Shown here piece by piece: positions 1-8,483 of a stretch of DNA of 64,000 nt. The notes under the pieces were generated by a model, which had not been told where the DNA came from, did not search any database, and was given only the letters and a program-made list of their open reading frames with translations. This stretch comes from Lentisphaerota bacterium. GTDB lineage: Bacteria > Verrucomicrobiota > Lentisphaeria > Victivallales > Victivallaceae. The translations under genes were made by a program, and so were the position numbers. Position 1 is the first letter of the stretch. Every line of letters starts with the position of its first letter. The DNA lies in contig SUWD01000014.1 of assembly GCA_015061685.1 (NCBI GenBank), positions 1-64,000 of the forward strand. The letters are read 5' to 3'.

Positions 1-38
1 CACCAACCCGCATCGCAAACCACAGGACAAACCTCGCA

Positions 39-88
39 GCCGGTCGTACCGGCCGCAGGGGTGCAGGGGACGGCGTAAGTCCCCTGCA
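39..88. repeat. Two perfect hairpins in non-coding DNA
   Basis: Seen: GCCGGT/ACCGGC with a CGT triloop (39-53) and TGCAGGGGA/TCCCCTGCA with a 9-base loop (62-88). They lie beyond the minus-strand operon that ends at 134. The style (short perfect stems, triloop) and the 9-mer GCCGCAGGG recur in the larger hairpin array at 21858-22009, so the two may be copies of one intergenic element family. No coding potential was seen in 1-133. Confidence 0.5.
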
Positions 89-114
89 AAAATGAGGTTT
101 TGCAACAGCCTCAT
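87..114 (-). terminator. Rho-independent terminator of the 5.0-0.1 kb operon
   Basis: Read on the minus strand, ATGAGG pairs with CCTCAT around a loop of 11 bases and is followed by a T run, 20 bases after the stop codon of the DUF4838 gene. The loop contains a 15-mer (96-110) whose reverse complement is found in the terminator-like hairpin near 26355. Confidence 0.6.
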
Positions 115-133
115 CGCGTACAGGCTTTAGTTT

Positions 134-3106
134 TTATTTACCGGCAGGAGAATCGGTGATCCGGACGTAATCTAAAGTAAATTCATGTTCCAGATCACGG
201 GAGGGATGTGAATAGATCGCAAAATAGACCAGTTTAACCGGTTCAAAGGGTTTCTGTCCCTGATTGATCCGCTTTTTCGCTCCGGTTCCATCCCGGGTGA
301 CATCTATTGCCCGGACACTGAAAACATCATGCTTTTCACCCTGACTGAATCTGATCCAGTCGGAACGGGTTTTGCCGGTGCTGTCAATGTAGCTGTAAAC
401 CGCCATGTGAGTGAGAGCCGGAGAGGGGTTCTTGAAACGGATCTCAATAAAGTGTTTGCCCCGCATATCGGCATTGTCCAAGCCGGTCAGGAGCAAGTTG
501 CCGTAAGCACCTTTACGCGGGAACTTGTATTTGACAGTAAGTTCACCATTTGAGGCGGTTGCGGAACAACCCTCTTTGGAATTTCTCTCTTTGGTTTTCT
601 CCTTGATCTGCATCGACGGATGGGCATTGCGTCTGGTGGCAAAATCATCAATGGCTTTATCATTCATACCGATCAGACGGATGGAGGGCAGGACTGACAT
701 GTTGTTGAAACTGCTGTAAACCGGGATCCAGCAGCTTGAACCGTGCATCTGGGGAACACCGCTGCGTTTATTGCGGCAGATATTCATCCGCATGACGGGG
801 TTTCCGGTGTTGAGATCCACGCCGATCTCCTTGAGGTCGATCGCCATTTCAAGAGAATAGAAATCAGTACCTTTGAAAATTTTAATATCAGCATCGGTAT
901 TGTAAGTGCGGTCCATTTTGCCTTTCAGGTTGTGGTAATCGAGGATCACTCCGTCAAGGTTGATGGTGATATTGTAATATTTTTTCTCCGGCATGGTGTC
1001 GGAACGGAAGAAAAATTCTATACTGTCATCGCCATAGACATTGGTATCTCTCTCTTTGCAAAGCAGTCTGGCGGAAGCAATATGCGGATCGCCGGCATTC
1101 AAGCCGATATAGAGTTTGCCGTCATCTTTGAAGCCCATTTTGAATGTCGTCATGAATGGCGGCGGCATCGGAGCATTGTGGAGGCTGAATTTATATTCCG
1201 GCAATCCTGCCCAGAAAGCATCATCAAGTTTGCCGTCGATCACCGGGGCTTTGGCTTTGGATCGCAGCAGGATGGTGTCTTTGGAAAGTTTTGCTTCTTT
1301 CTGGTAAGCTCTGGCGATTTTGCAGAAGTCGTTGAAATAAGAAGTCCTGATCCAGGCGATACGTTCAGCGTAGATGGAATTTGCCGGGGCGAGTTTTTCG
1401 GCTTCTTTGATGGAGTTTTCCATAATGTCAAGGATTTCGGCAGAGTAGATATCCTCATAGAGTTCCTTACCGGAGAATTTGGCAAACATCGCATTGGGAT
1501 TGCCGGAAACGTTTTTGACATTTTCCCACTGATAAATGGCGGTGTCAAAATACTTTTTCATAGGTTCGGCGGCAGGGCCGTAGAAAAGCTTGTAGTAACG
1601 TTCCAATTCGGCTTTGACGTCGTAGGGAGCACCCCACATAGCTTTCATTGAAGCGATAAAAGTCAGGTGGTTCTGTCCGAGGTCAACGGTGGTTTTTTCG
1701 CCTTTGTATGCGGGATTGACCTTCATTTCCCGTCCGGCGAGACGTCCGGCGAGGGCGGTATCGTTAAGTTCGATAAAGCAGCCTTTGATATGCGGATAGC
1801 GGCGGAACCACTCATTGGCGATATTGGGCATGTAGTAGGGGAAAGTGTCCCGGTACGGCATGAAATACTGCCAGACGGTGATTTCGCTTACCTTTTCGCT
1901 CCACATTTTCAAGGTCTTGTCAAATGAATCCTGATAGACTTTGCTGCCGAAAAAGAAGAAGTACGGGTCAACGCAGATGGCGAGGATCACATTGTCCGGC
2001 AGTTTGAAATCCGGCGGCCAATAGTAGTCTTCATAGGCTGAACAGATCACTTTTTTGTCCGGATATTTTTTCTTGACGTGTTCGGCGATTTTGGCGACGA
2101 AAGAGTAAACCAGATTGCTTTGAGCAGCCCGGGGATTTTTGGAAAGGGCGGCAATACACTTTTCGCAGTAGCATTTTGAGAGATTGAAGCAGTCATCCGG
2201 GGTGACATGGACGACGTAATCATTGGGATGGCAATCTCTCCAGAAATTTGCTTTGGGATCTTTTGCATAATAGGCATCGATCGCATCGCAGTAAACTTTG
2301 ACCAGTTCCGGATTGGAGAAGCAGTAATGGGGATATTTTGCCCACCGTCGCTGTGAAGGTTTGGTTCCGGGGTGGAAGGCTCCGAATTCCCTTTTTCCGT
2401 CCGGGCGGAGGGCGAAAATTTCCGGTTTGGTCTCATGATAGGGGAAATAAAAGTCCATCATGGAGTGATTGGAACAGCCGTCTCTGGTACCGAATGCCCT
2501 CATGCGGCGGTTGAATACCAGAGAATCTGTTTCCGAAAATTCATTCCATTTCCACGGCCAGTAACCGCGGGCATAGTATGCCGGAGTTTCGTCAACCGGC
2601 AGCCCGGAGATATCCACGGTGTCCATTTTTTCAAAACATTCACCGAATTCTCCAGGGGCATACCAGCGGACTCCGAGGAATTTTTCCAGGAAGTCATAAA
2701 CTCCGAAAAGCAGACCGAAGTCAGCATTTTTCCGGGAAACCGGATTGAAATTGTTGTCTGCTCCCATAATGACGATGTCTCCTCCGGGCAATTCTGCGAT
2801 CCGGAAACGCTCTTTGCCGGTGTATTTGGCAAGATCGAATTCTTCGGTTTTCGGCAGCTCGGAGTGGCTTCCAACGTAGATTGCTTTACGTCCGGCGGCT
2901 TTGGCGTTGAGAGTTTTCATCTCAACCCCGGCGACCTTTTTCATGTAATTGGTCAATTCACCGGCGGCAAAAACAGTTACTTTGGGAGCTTCAGGTTTGA
3001 TTACGATGTCGTAATCACTGCTTCCTTTTTCGGCGATCACTGCCGCTGCCAGAAATTCCGGCAGCAGGAGAAGCGTCCAAACAATTTTTGAGACAGACAA
3101 TTTCAT
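134..3106 (-). CDS. Secreted DUF4838-type protein with CBM9-like domain
   Basis: About 990 residues with an N-terminal hydrophobic signal sequence. The start at 3106 is chosen over an upstream ATG because GAGGGGGA lies 4 bases before it and the signal peptide then begins at residue 1. Residues 20-170 resemble the alpha/beta domain that precedes many GH20/GH67-type barrels and end in a GVYDFLE...GVRWYAPGE motif. Residues 190-460 look like the DUF4838 barrel, with a CxC..C cysteine cluster near 305-317. A CBM9-like beta-sandwich begins near residue 620 (APVIDGKLDDAFW). The last ~110 residues form a further beta-rich domain that resembles the mature part of the small protein encoded just upstream. 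Probably acts outside the cytoplasm on a glycan; substrate unknown. Last gene of a three-gene minus operon. Confidence 0.85.
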   Translation of the reverse strand: MKLSVSKIVWTLLLLPEFLAAAVIAEKGSSDYDIVIKPEAPKVTVFAAGELTNYMKKVAGVEMKTLNAKAAGRKAIYVGSHSELPKTEEFDLAKYTGKERFRIAELPGGDIVIMGADNNFNPVSRKNADFGLLFGVYDFLEKFLGVRWYAPGEFGECFEKMDTVDISGLPVDETPAYYARGYWPWKWNEFSETDSLVFNRRMRAFGTRDGCSNHSMMDFYFPYHETKPEIFALRPDGKREFGAFHPGTKPSQRRWAKYPHYCFSNPELVKVYCDAIDAYYAKDPKANFWRDCHPNDYVVHVTPDDCFNLSKCYCEKCIAALSKNPRAAQSNLVYSFVAKIAEHVKKKYPDKKVICSAYEDYYWPPDFKLPDNVILAICVDPYFFFFGSKVYQDSFDKTLKMWSEKVSEITVWQYFMPYRDTFPYYMPNIANEWFRRYPHIKGCFIELNDTALAGRLAGREMKVNPAYKGEKTTVDLGQNHLTFIASMKAMWGAPYDVKAELERYYKLFYGPAAEPMKKYFDTAIYQWENVKNVSGNPNAMFAKFSGKELYEDIYSAEILDIMENSIKEAEKLAPANSIYAERIAWIRTSYFNDFCKIARAYQKEAKLSKDTILLRSKAKAPVIDGKLDDAFWAGLPEYKFSLHNAPMPPPFMTTFKMGFKDDGKLYIGLNAGDPHIASARLLCKERDTNVYGDDSIEFFFRSDTMPEKKYYNITINLDGVILDYHNLKGKMDRTYNTDADIKIFKGTDFYSLEMAIDLKEIGVDLNTGNPVMRMNICRNKRSGVPQMHGSSCWIPVYSSFNNMSVLPSIRLIGMNDKAIDDFATRRNAHPSMQIKEKTKERNSKEGCSATASNGELTVKYKFPRKGAYGNLLLTGLDNADMRGKHFIEIRFKNPSPALTHMAVYSYIDSTGKTRSDWIRFSQGEKHDVFSVRAIDVTRDGTGAKKRINQGQKPFEPVKLVYFAIYSHPSRDLEHEFTLDYVRITDSPAGK

Positions 3107-3142
3107 CGGTTCCCCCTCTTTTTTCAGGTTTTGAAACAAGTG

Positions 3143-3790
3143 TTATTTCGCTTCGGCAGCAACGCCCGGGACACTGATATAATCTATTTCGATGGATCTT
3201 TCCACATCATCCGCTTTGGGGTAGGAATAGATCTGCAACGCGACCAGTTTCACCGGCGGCGGCAGAGGATTTCCGGCAGCGGCACGCTTCTTTGCCGTAG
3301 CACTGCTGCGGTCAAGTTCCACGGTGAATTCCTGCCAATCGTCAGTGGCGTTGGGCAGTTTTATCCAGCCGCCGTTGAGTTTGCCTTTGGCATCGGCATA
3401 AGTCCAGACGATTTGACTGCTCATTCTTTCCGGCAGGCGGTAACGGATGGTAAGTTTATTGCTTCCTTTCATATCCAGACGGGGAGCTATACCGAAAGAA
3501 AAGACGCCGTAATCATTTTTGTTGCCGCCGGCACTGCGTTTGTAATACAATGCCAGAATACCGTCTTTGTACTCTTTCCTGCAGCCGTCGGAGATCTGTT
3601 TTCCGGGTTTGCCTTTGGCATCATGAGTCTGCATTTTCACTGTGACATAGCGGCGGGAATTATTGAATTCCTCTCTCATGACATCCGGCACTTCCGGAGC
3701 TGCAGCGGGAGTTTCAACAGCAGCTTCATCAGCGAAAAGCATCGGAACTGCTGCGGAAAAGACCGCTGCACAAAGAAGTTTTTTCAACAT
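3143..3790 (-). CDS. Small secreted protein resembling a C-terminal domain of its neighbour
   Basis: 215 residues: signal peptide (MLKKLLCAAVFSAAVPMLFA), an Ala/Pro-rich linker, then a beta-rich domain. By eye, residues ~100-210 align with the C-terminal ~110 residues of the downstream 990-residue protein: both carry a ..Y.D..GK...WI.. stretch, a KKR..G..P..PVKLV core followed by IYS.P, and a final DY(I/V) strand. The domain fold resembles a jelly-roll carbohydrate-binding module (inference). Ribosome site AAGGAAAAG. It lies 36 bases from the downstream gene and 34 from the upstream aminotransferase, so the three are probably co-transcribed. No catalytic motif was recognised. Confidence 0.75.
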   Translation of the reverse strand: MLKKLLCAAVFSAAVPMLFADEAAVETPAAAPEVPDVMREEFNNSRRYVTVKMQTHDAKGKPGKQISDGCRKEYKDGILALYYKRSAGGNKNDYGVFSFGIAPRLDMKGSNKLTIRYRLPERMSSQIVWTYADAKGKLNGGWIKLPNATDDWQEFTVELDRSSATAKKRAAAGNPLPPPVKLVALQIYSYPKADDVERSIEIDYISVPGVAAEAK

Positions 3791-3824
3791 AATAACTTTT
3801 CCTTGTTCTGGTGTCGAAGATCAA

Positions 3825-5039
3825 TTATTTTTCCATATAAACGCTCAAAACCTTTTCATAGGCATCGGCGATTTTGTGGGTATCGGCTTCACTCAGCATG
3901 AGGTACTGCAGATTCATCATGGTCAGGTCATTGGCGATGATGTTTTCAGCAGTTTCGCATCCTTCGTTGCGGTACATATCTTCCGGAACGGTCCAGAGAT
4001 TCTGCCGGTACATCGGCTGTCCCCAACCCTCGTAAGCGGTAACGCCCTCTGCCTGGATGGCTTTCAAAACATCGGCACGGGTGAAACCCTCTTTGAGTCT
4101 GGTGTGATCGACCATCACGCAGTAGGTGTAGTAGCTCTGCAAAGTGGCTTTGCGTCCGGCTGCCTGAACCATAACACCGGGGATGGCATTGAGGCGTTTA
4201 CGGAGAATTTCCGCATTTTTGGCACGGGCGATGGTGTCTTCTTTGAGGTGAGCGAGCTGTGAGAGCAGGATTTCGGCCTGGAAGTCGGTCACACGGTAGT
4301 TGTGGCAGAGCAGACCGACCGGCGGCGGAGTGCCTTTCTGACCCTGTTTGGATCCGAATTGATAACCGATGTGGGAGAGACGGCCCAGGGTATCGGCAAG
4401 ATCATCGTCGTTGGTGATACAGCAGCCGCCTTCGCCGGAGGCCATAAGTTTGCTCTGCTGGAAGCTGAAAGAGCCGACATCGCTCAAAGTACCGACATGT
4501 TTGCCGTCCCATTCACCGCCGTGAGCATGGGCGCAGTCTTCAATAACTTTGAGGTTGTGTTTTTTTGCGATAGCGTTGATTTTGTCCATATCGGCGATTG
4601 AACCGAAAATATGTACGGGGATGACCGCTTTGGTTTTTGGGGTGATAGCGGCTTCGAATTTAGCCGGGTCCATACAGAGGGTATCCGGTTCGATATCCAC
4701 AACGACGGGAGTTGCACCGCGATAGGAAACAGCTTCGCCGGTGGCGAGCCAGGTGAGGGCAGGGACGATAACTTCATCGCCGGGGCCGATATTGAAAGCC
4801 TGCAGGGCCATTTCCAGCGTGACAGTACCATTGGCCATCATGATACAGTTTCCGGCACCGGTATATTCGGCGAAAGCCCGGTTGAATTCAACTTCTCTGG
4901 GGGCATAGAAAGACCAGTTGTGACTCAGGTACAATTCTTTGATTTTTTCTGCGGTTTCCGGATAGACGGGGGGCCATTTGGGGAGCATCGGTTTTGTTTC
5001 AAAGATTTTGCTGCCGCCGTTGATTGCTAATTTGTTCAT
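3825..5039 (-). CDS. DegT/DnrJ/EryC1/StrS-family PLP aminotransferase
   Basis: 404 residues, normal family length. Members of this fold-type I family transaminate keto-sugars bound to nucleotides, or act as related sugar dehydratases. Visible motifs: GT.TLEMAL near 75 (phosphate-binding region), ED168 in VIEDCAHAHG (Asp that contacts the pyridine nitrogen of PLP), and the Schiff-base lysine K197 in SFSFQQSKLMASGEGG. Complete and apparently active. First gene of the operon, with AGGAGG six bases before the ATG and a near-consensus promoter at 5093-5121. Why an amino-sugar enzyme leads an operon with two secreted carbohydrate-related proteins is not clear; it may modify a sugar released by them, or decorate the cell surface. 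Confidence 0.92.
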   Translation of the reverse strand: MNKLAINGGSKIFETKPMLPKWPPVYPETAEKIKELYLSHNWSFYAPREVEFNRAFAEYTGAGNCIMMANGTVTLEMALQAFNIGPGDEVIVPALTWLATGEAVSYRGATPVVVDIEPDTLCMDPAKFEAAITPKTKAVIPVHIFGSIADMDKINAIAKKHNLKVIEDCAHAHGGEWDGKHVGTLSDVGSFSFQQSKLMASGEGGCCITNDDDLADTLGRLSHIGYQFGSKQGQKGTPPPVGLLCHNYRVTDFQAEILLSQLAHLKEDTIARAKNAEILRKRLNAIPGVMVQAAGRKATLQSYYTYCVMVDHTRLKEGFTRADVLKAIQAEGVTAYEGWGQPMYRQNLWTVPEDMYRNEGCETAENIIANDLTMMNLQYLMLSEADTHKIADAYEKVLSVYMEK

Positions 5040-5092
5040 TTTTTCCTCCTGTTAAGGTTATTCAGCTTGAAATAAGCGGTTGTACTGACTAT

Positions 5093-5121
5093 ATTATAGC
5101 ATAAAAGAAATAGTTTGCCAA
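5093..5121 (-). promoter_or_regulatory. Near-consensus sigma-70 promoter for the aminotransferase operon
   Basis: On the minus strand TTGGCA (5121-5116), a 17-base spacer, then TATAAT (5098-5093), about 55 bases before the ATG of the aminotransferase. The same short interval must also hold the promoter of the divergent AraC gene starting at 5172. Confidence 0.7.
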
Positions 5122-5171
5122 TAGATCATTGTTGTTAAATAAGCATCAATATTGCGATTAAGGAAAAATTT

Positions 5172-5972
5172 ATGGATTTTTTGGATGAAATGCTTTCCCG
5201 TGGGTGTTCCCGGATAGTCAGCCGTTTTTCCCCCCGGAAAAATATTGTAAAAAGTGATGCCGGGGCGAATAGCGGTCATCCGCATGAGGAGATCCTTTTT
5301 GTTCTTTCCGGCAGATCGGAATATTTTTTCAACAATTCCATATATCAGCTTGAGCCGGGAATGGCACTTCTGGTGGACAGCTGGCTGCCGCATGGATTCG
5401 GTTACAAAAGTATCGACCATGACCTTCTGCATTGCTGGTGCTATTATACTAATGGTAAGTGGACAGTTTCAGTGATCGAGGTTGGTGCGAGGGGGAAAAT
5501 CACCGTAAAAGAGGTTTTTCTTCATCTGCCGCAGGAGCTGTCGATGCTTCTTATCGGCCGCTGGCGTAAACTTTTTGTCCGGGAGAGTGCCGATCAGGAA
5601 ACGGTGAATAAACTTCTGCTTCTGCCGTTGAATCTCCTGCTTAATGAGCTGATGATACTTCGCAGTGAACCCCATAATGAACCTCCGGCGGTCAGTGAGC
5701 TGCTCAAGACATTCATCTGCAACTGCAACGGCAGGAATTGTTCATTGGATAAACTTGCTTCGGTAGTGGGGTTGAGCCGTTGTCATATTGCCCATATATT
5801 TCACAAAGAGACCGGAGTTACGATCGGAGATTTTATAAATTCTGTCCGGAGCAAGTATATAAAACATGCGGAAAAATATGGTTTGAGCCGCAAGGAGATC
5901 GCTTCTGAATTGGGTTTTTCATCCGCCGGAGCTTTAGGCAACTGGATGCGTAAACACAATGTGGAAGATTGA
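5172..5972 (+). CDS. AraC-family transcriptional regulator
   Basis: 266 residues. The N-terminal half reads as a cupin sensor domain (HPHEEILFVLSG near 35-45, LEPGMALLVDSWLPHG near 65-80). The C-terminal ~95 residues carry the double helix-turn-helix of AraC proteins (LASVVGLSRCHIAHIFHKETG, then GLSRKEIASELGF). Divergent from the aminotransferase operon, with about 130 bases between the start codons, so it probably senses a sugar and controls that operon. Its stop codon (5970-5972) directly abuts the stop codon of the convergent AraC gene, leaving no room for an intergenic terminator. Confidence 0.88.
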   Translation: MDFLDEMLSRGCSRIVSRFSPRKNIVKSDAGANSGHPHEEILFVLSGRSEYFFNNSIYQLEPGMALLVDSWLPHGFGYKSIDHDLLHCWCYYTNGKWTVSVIEVGARGKITVKEVFLHLPQELSMLLIGRWRKLFVRESADQETVNKLLLLPLNLLLNELMILRSEPHNEPPAVSELLKTFICNCNGRNCSLDKLASVVGLSRCHIAHIFHKETGVTIGDFINSVRSKYIKHAEKYGLSRKEIASELGFSSAGALGNWMRKHNVED

Positions 5973-6866
5973 TCAGGAGAACTTTTGTTTCCGGTATTGC
6001 AGCGGTGAGCAGCGGTAGTGTTTTTTGAATTGACGAGAGAAGTAATTGGAATCCGTAAATCCGCATGCGGCGGCGATTTCCGAAATCTGTTCCTGTCCGT
6101 TGAGCAGTTTTTCAGCGGCTTTGGTCATTCTCACATGGAGGAGATACTCCACCGGCGGAGAACCGGTGATCTCTTTGAATGCCGGGATCAGTGAACTTGG
6201 AGAAAGCGAGGAGATTTTGCACATCCGGGCGACGCTCCAGTTTTCGGCGTAATTATTTTCCAGCAGAGTGACCAATTCAGCCAGATTGCACATACTCCGG
6301 CTTTGGGTATCGGGGGATTCAAAATATTTCCTGGAAATAAGGACGAATATTTCCAAAGCTCTGGCGAAAAGTATCAGGTCGAATCCCGGACGTTTCAGTT
6401 TTACCTCGTTTTCCAATTGGCGGAAACGGGAGATCATGGCGATCAATTCTTCTCCCTGCAAATGGAGGCGGTTGCGGAATTTGTGCCGGTGCCGGTAAGT
6501 TGGTTCGATCAGGAAAAATCCGTTGAATCCGGGCAGTATCCGCAAACTCCGCAGATGTTCCTGCAAATAAAACTCATCGAACATCAAATTGAACATGCCG
6601 AGATTGTTTCTCTCGGTGAAGTAGTGTTCGGTATTTCCCTGCAGCAGAAACACATCTCCGGCATTGACATCATAAACATTGCCGTCGATCCAGTGTTTGC
6701 CGCTGCCCTGCGAAATGACGATCAATTCAGCAAAATCGTGGGTATGACGGATATCCGTCAGATCCCCGTCATGCTGCATTGATGCGTCACCCTGTATGGA
6801 TCGCAGGGCAACGGGGCAGCAGTTGGGCTGGAAAAAATCATTGCGGTTGGCTATTACCGTTTGCAT
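5973..6866 (-). CDS. AraC-family transcriptional regulator (last gene of catabolic operon)
   Basis: 297 residues. Cupin-like N-terminal sensor (HTHDFAELIVISQGSG near 42-57, VNAGDVFLLQGNTEHYF near 65-82), then two helix-turn-helix units in the last 100 residues (ARMCKISSLSPSSLIPAFKE; ISEIAAACGFTDSNYFSRQF). The second ends in the family-typical F..SNYFSRQFKKHY. It follows the amidohydrolase gene by 35 bases on the same strand, so it is most simply the sixth gene of the 11.65-5.97 kb operon and an autoregulator of it. Convergent with the other AraC gene. Confidence 0.88.
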   Translation of the reverse strand: MQTVIANRNDFFQPNCCPVALRSIQGDASMQHDGDLTDIRHTHDFAELIVISQGSGKHWIDGNVYDVNAGDVFLLQGNTEHYFTERNNLGMFNLMFDEFYLQEHLRSLRILPGFNGFFLIEPTYRHRHKFRNRLHLQGEELIAMISRFRQLENEVKLKRPGFDLILFARALEIFVLISRKYFESPDTQSRSMCNLAELVTLLENNYAENWSVARMCKISSLSPSSLIPAFKEITGSPPVEYLLHVRMTKAAEKLLNGQEQISEIAAACGFTDSNYFSRQFKKHYRCSPLQYRKQKFS

Positions 6867-6901
6867 ATCAATTTTTTCCCTGCTTTAACTGCGGTTGACT
6901 G

Positions 6902-7717
6902 TTACCGGTCGTTGCCGAAAATTTCCTGGGCGTTGCGGTAAAGGATATCCCGCTTTTCCTCATCGGAAATTTTCGCTGCCAGTACGCCGCCGACGGCCTG
7001 ATATTCATCGAACCACGGCAGGTCGGTACCGAAAAGGATCTTTTTGCTGCCGACAGCGGAAACGAGCTGCTCTATGCGGTTGCGTTCGCCGGGGACAGCG
7101 GTCAATTCCAGATAGACATTGCTGCTTTCGTTGACACAGCGGGCGGCGTAATCCCATTCGCCGAAAATGCAGTGACCGAGGAAGGTTTTTGCATTCGGGT
7201 ACTTTCGGGTTGCTTCATACATGACTTTGCCGCCGTTGAAAGGTGAAGTTCCCCAGGTGTGATTCAGCACGGGGATACCTCTTTCGTCAGCGAATTTCCA
7301 GGCATACTCGTATGCTTTGTCCGTGACAGGCACTTTATGATAATCGGCGAGGAATTTCAAACCGATCGCATAGGGCTGCCACTTGTCAAACATGGCGAGA
7401 TCCTCTTTGATATTTTCCTGAAAATGGGGATTGATGCTGACGTACATCCGCAGAATATCGGGGAATTGTTTACAAATTTCCACGATTTCGGCATTACGCA
7501 TGATCCCGGCCAGAGCCATATCGTGTGAAAAGACCAGACGTCTGACGCCGATACGCCGCAAGTGGGCGACCATTGCTTCCGGAGAACAGCGTTTGAAGTA
7601 GATCGAGTCATGATATCCCATGTGGGCATGCATATCATAGACCGGACAATCTTCCACTATTCCGTTTTCCCAGAAACGGGCGGCAAGCGAATTTGACTGT
7701 TGCCAGATCGGAGTCAT
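6902..7717 (-). CDS. Amidohydrolase-2 family metal-dependent hydrolase
   Basis: 271 residues, the usual size for this TIM-barrel family, which hydrolyses lactones or amides or decarboxylates ring acids. The expected metal and catalytic residues are all visible: DMHAHMG with H30 and H32, H153 (LNHTWG), H182 (LGHC) and D232 (LFGTDLPW). Cytoplasmic, no signal peptide. Its start codon overlaps the stop of the upstream paralogue by four bases (ATGA), suggesting translational coupling and perhaps a heteromeric complex. In this operon a sugar-lactone hydrolysis step is plausible, but the substrate cannot be read from sequence. Confidence 0.88.
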   Translation of the reverse strand: MTPIWQQSNSLAARFWENGIVEDCPVYDMHAHMGYHDSIYFKRCSPEAMVAHLRRIGVRRLVFSHDMALAGIMRNAEIVEICKQFPDILRMYVSINPHFQENIKEDLAMFDKWQPYAIGLKFLADYHKVPVTDKAYEYAWKFADERGIPVLNHTWGTSPFNGGKVMYEATRKYPNAKTFLGHCIFGEWDYAARCVNESSNVYLELTAVPGERNRIEQLVSAVGSKKILFGTDLPWFDEYQAVGGVLAAKISDEEKRDILYRNAQEIFGNDR

Positions 7718-8466
7718 AAGTCAGCTCCTTTCAAAAGATTTTCAAGATTTTTTTCGGCGATAAGAGCGATCGAATCACCGTCGAGCGTGGAGTGCTTGAG
7801 CTGGAATACGCTGCTTCCCTGATTGTAACCGGGGAAGTTGCTGCCGTAAAGCAGCCGGTTTGCTCCGTAAAGTTTTGCCAGATCAGCGATACCTTCGGGG
7901 ATCCAGTATCCGCCCAATTCGATGGAACAGTTCGCGAAGTTTTCCAGCAGGGGCCGGATATTGCGGTCAGTACCCCACTTGTGTCCGGCATTGACGATGC
8001 AGGTCAGATCCGGGAATTCCTTCATGAATTGATACAATTCGCTCCACATGCCCTGAAACGCGTGAAGCAGCACCGGAATTTTTCTTTCGGTGGCGGCATC
8101 AAGGATTTTTCCCAGAGTCAGGCGGCAGGGAACGTAACGGTGATCAAAAGGTTCCAGAGTGATCGCACGGATGTTGTTCTTTTTCATACTGTCGAAAAAG
8201 TCATCCGGACAGGGCATATCATCACACTGTGACGGCAGGATGCACCATACTCCATCCAGTCTGCCGGTGGTATCGGCGGCGATGACATCGGTAACCAGCT
8301 GGTTGCCGATCACTGCACCGCTGCACTTGGTGGACATACTGCGGACCAATGCCCGGTCGATACCGTAGAGATCCATTTCATCGAGGAGCTCCTGTACAGA
8401 AGCTCCCCGATGGCGGTTGTCGAATCCGACCCGCACATTGCTGTCAAAAAAGAAAATATCTTTCAT
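7714..8466 (-). CDS. Amidohydrolase-fold protein lacking the HxH metal motif
   Basis: 250 residues, related in fold to the downstream gene. The N-terminal metal motif is changed: where an intact member has DxHxH, this has DSNVRVG (residues 8-14). The late catalytic aspartate (GTDLP in the neighbour) is N210 in LLYGSNFPG. H135 and H162 are kept. This pattern suggests a protein with altered or lost metal chemistry, either a pseudoenzyme subunit of its coupled neighbour or an enzyme with different chemistry. Length and frame are intact, so it is not a decayed gene. 17 bases downstream of the epimerase gene. Confidence 0.82.
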   Translation of the reverse strand: MKDIFFFDSNVRVGFDNRHRGASVQELLDEMDLYGIDRALVRSMSTKCSGAVIGNQLVTDVIAADTTGRLDGVWCILPSQCDDMPCPDDFFDSMKKNNIRAITLEPFDHRYVPCRLTLGKILDAATERKIPVLLHAFQGMWSELYQFMKEFPDLTCIVNAGHKWGTDRNIRPLLENFANCSIELGGYWIPEGIADLAKLYGANRLLYGSNFPGYNQGSSVFQLKHSTLDGDSIALIAEKNLENLLKGADL

Positions 8467-8483
8467 TTTGCTTTCTCTTACTA

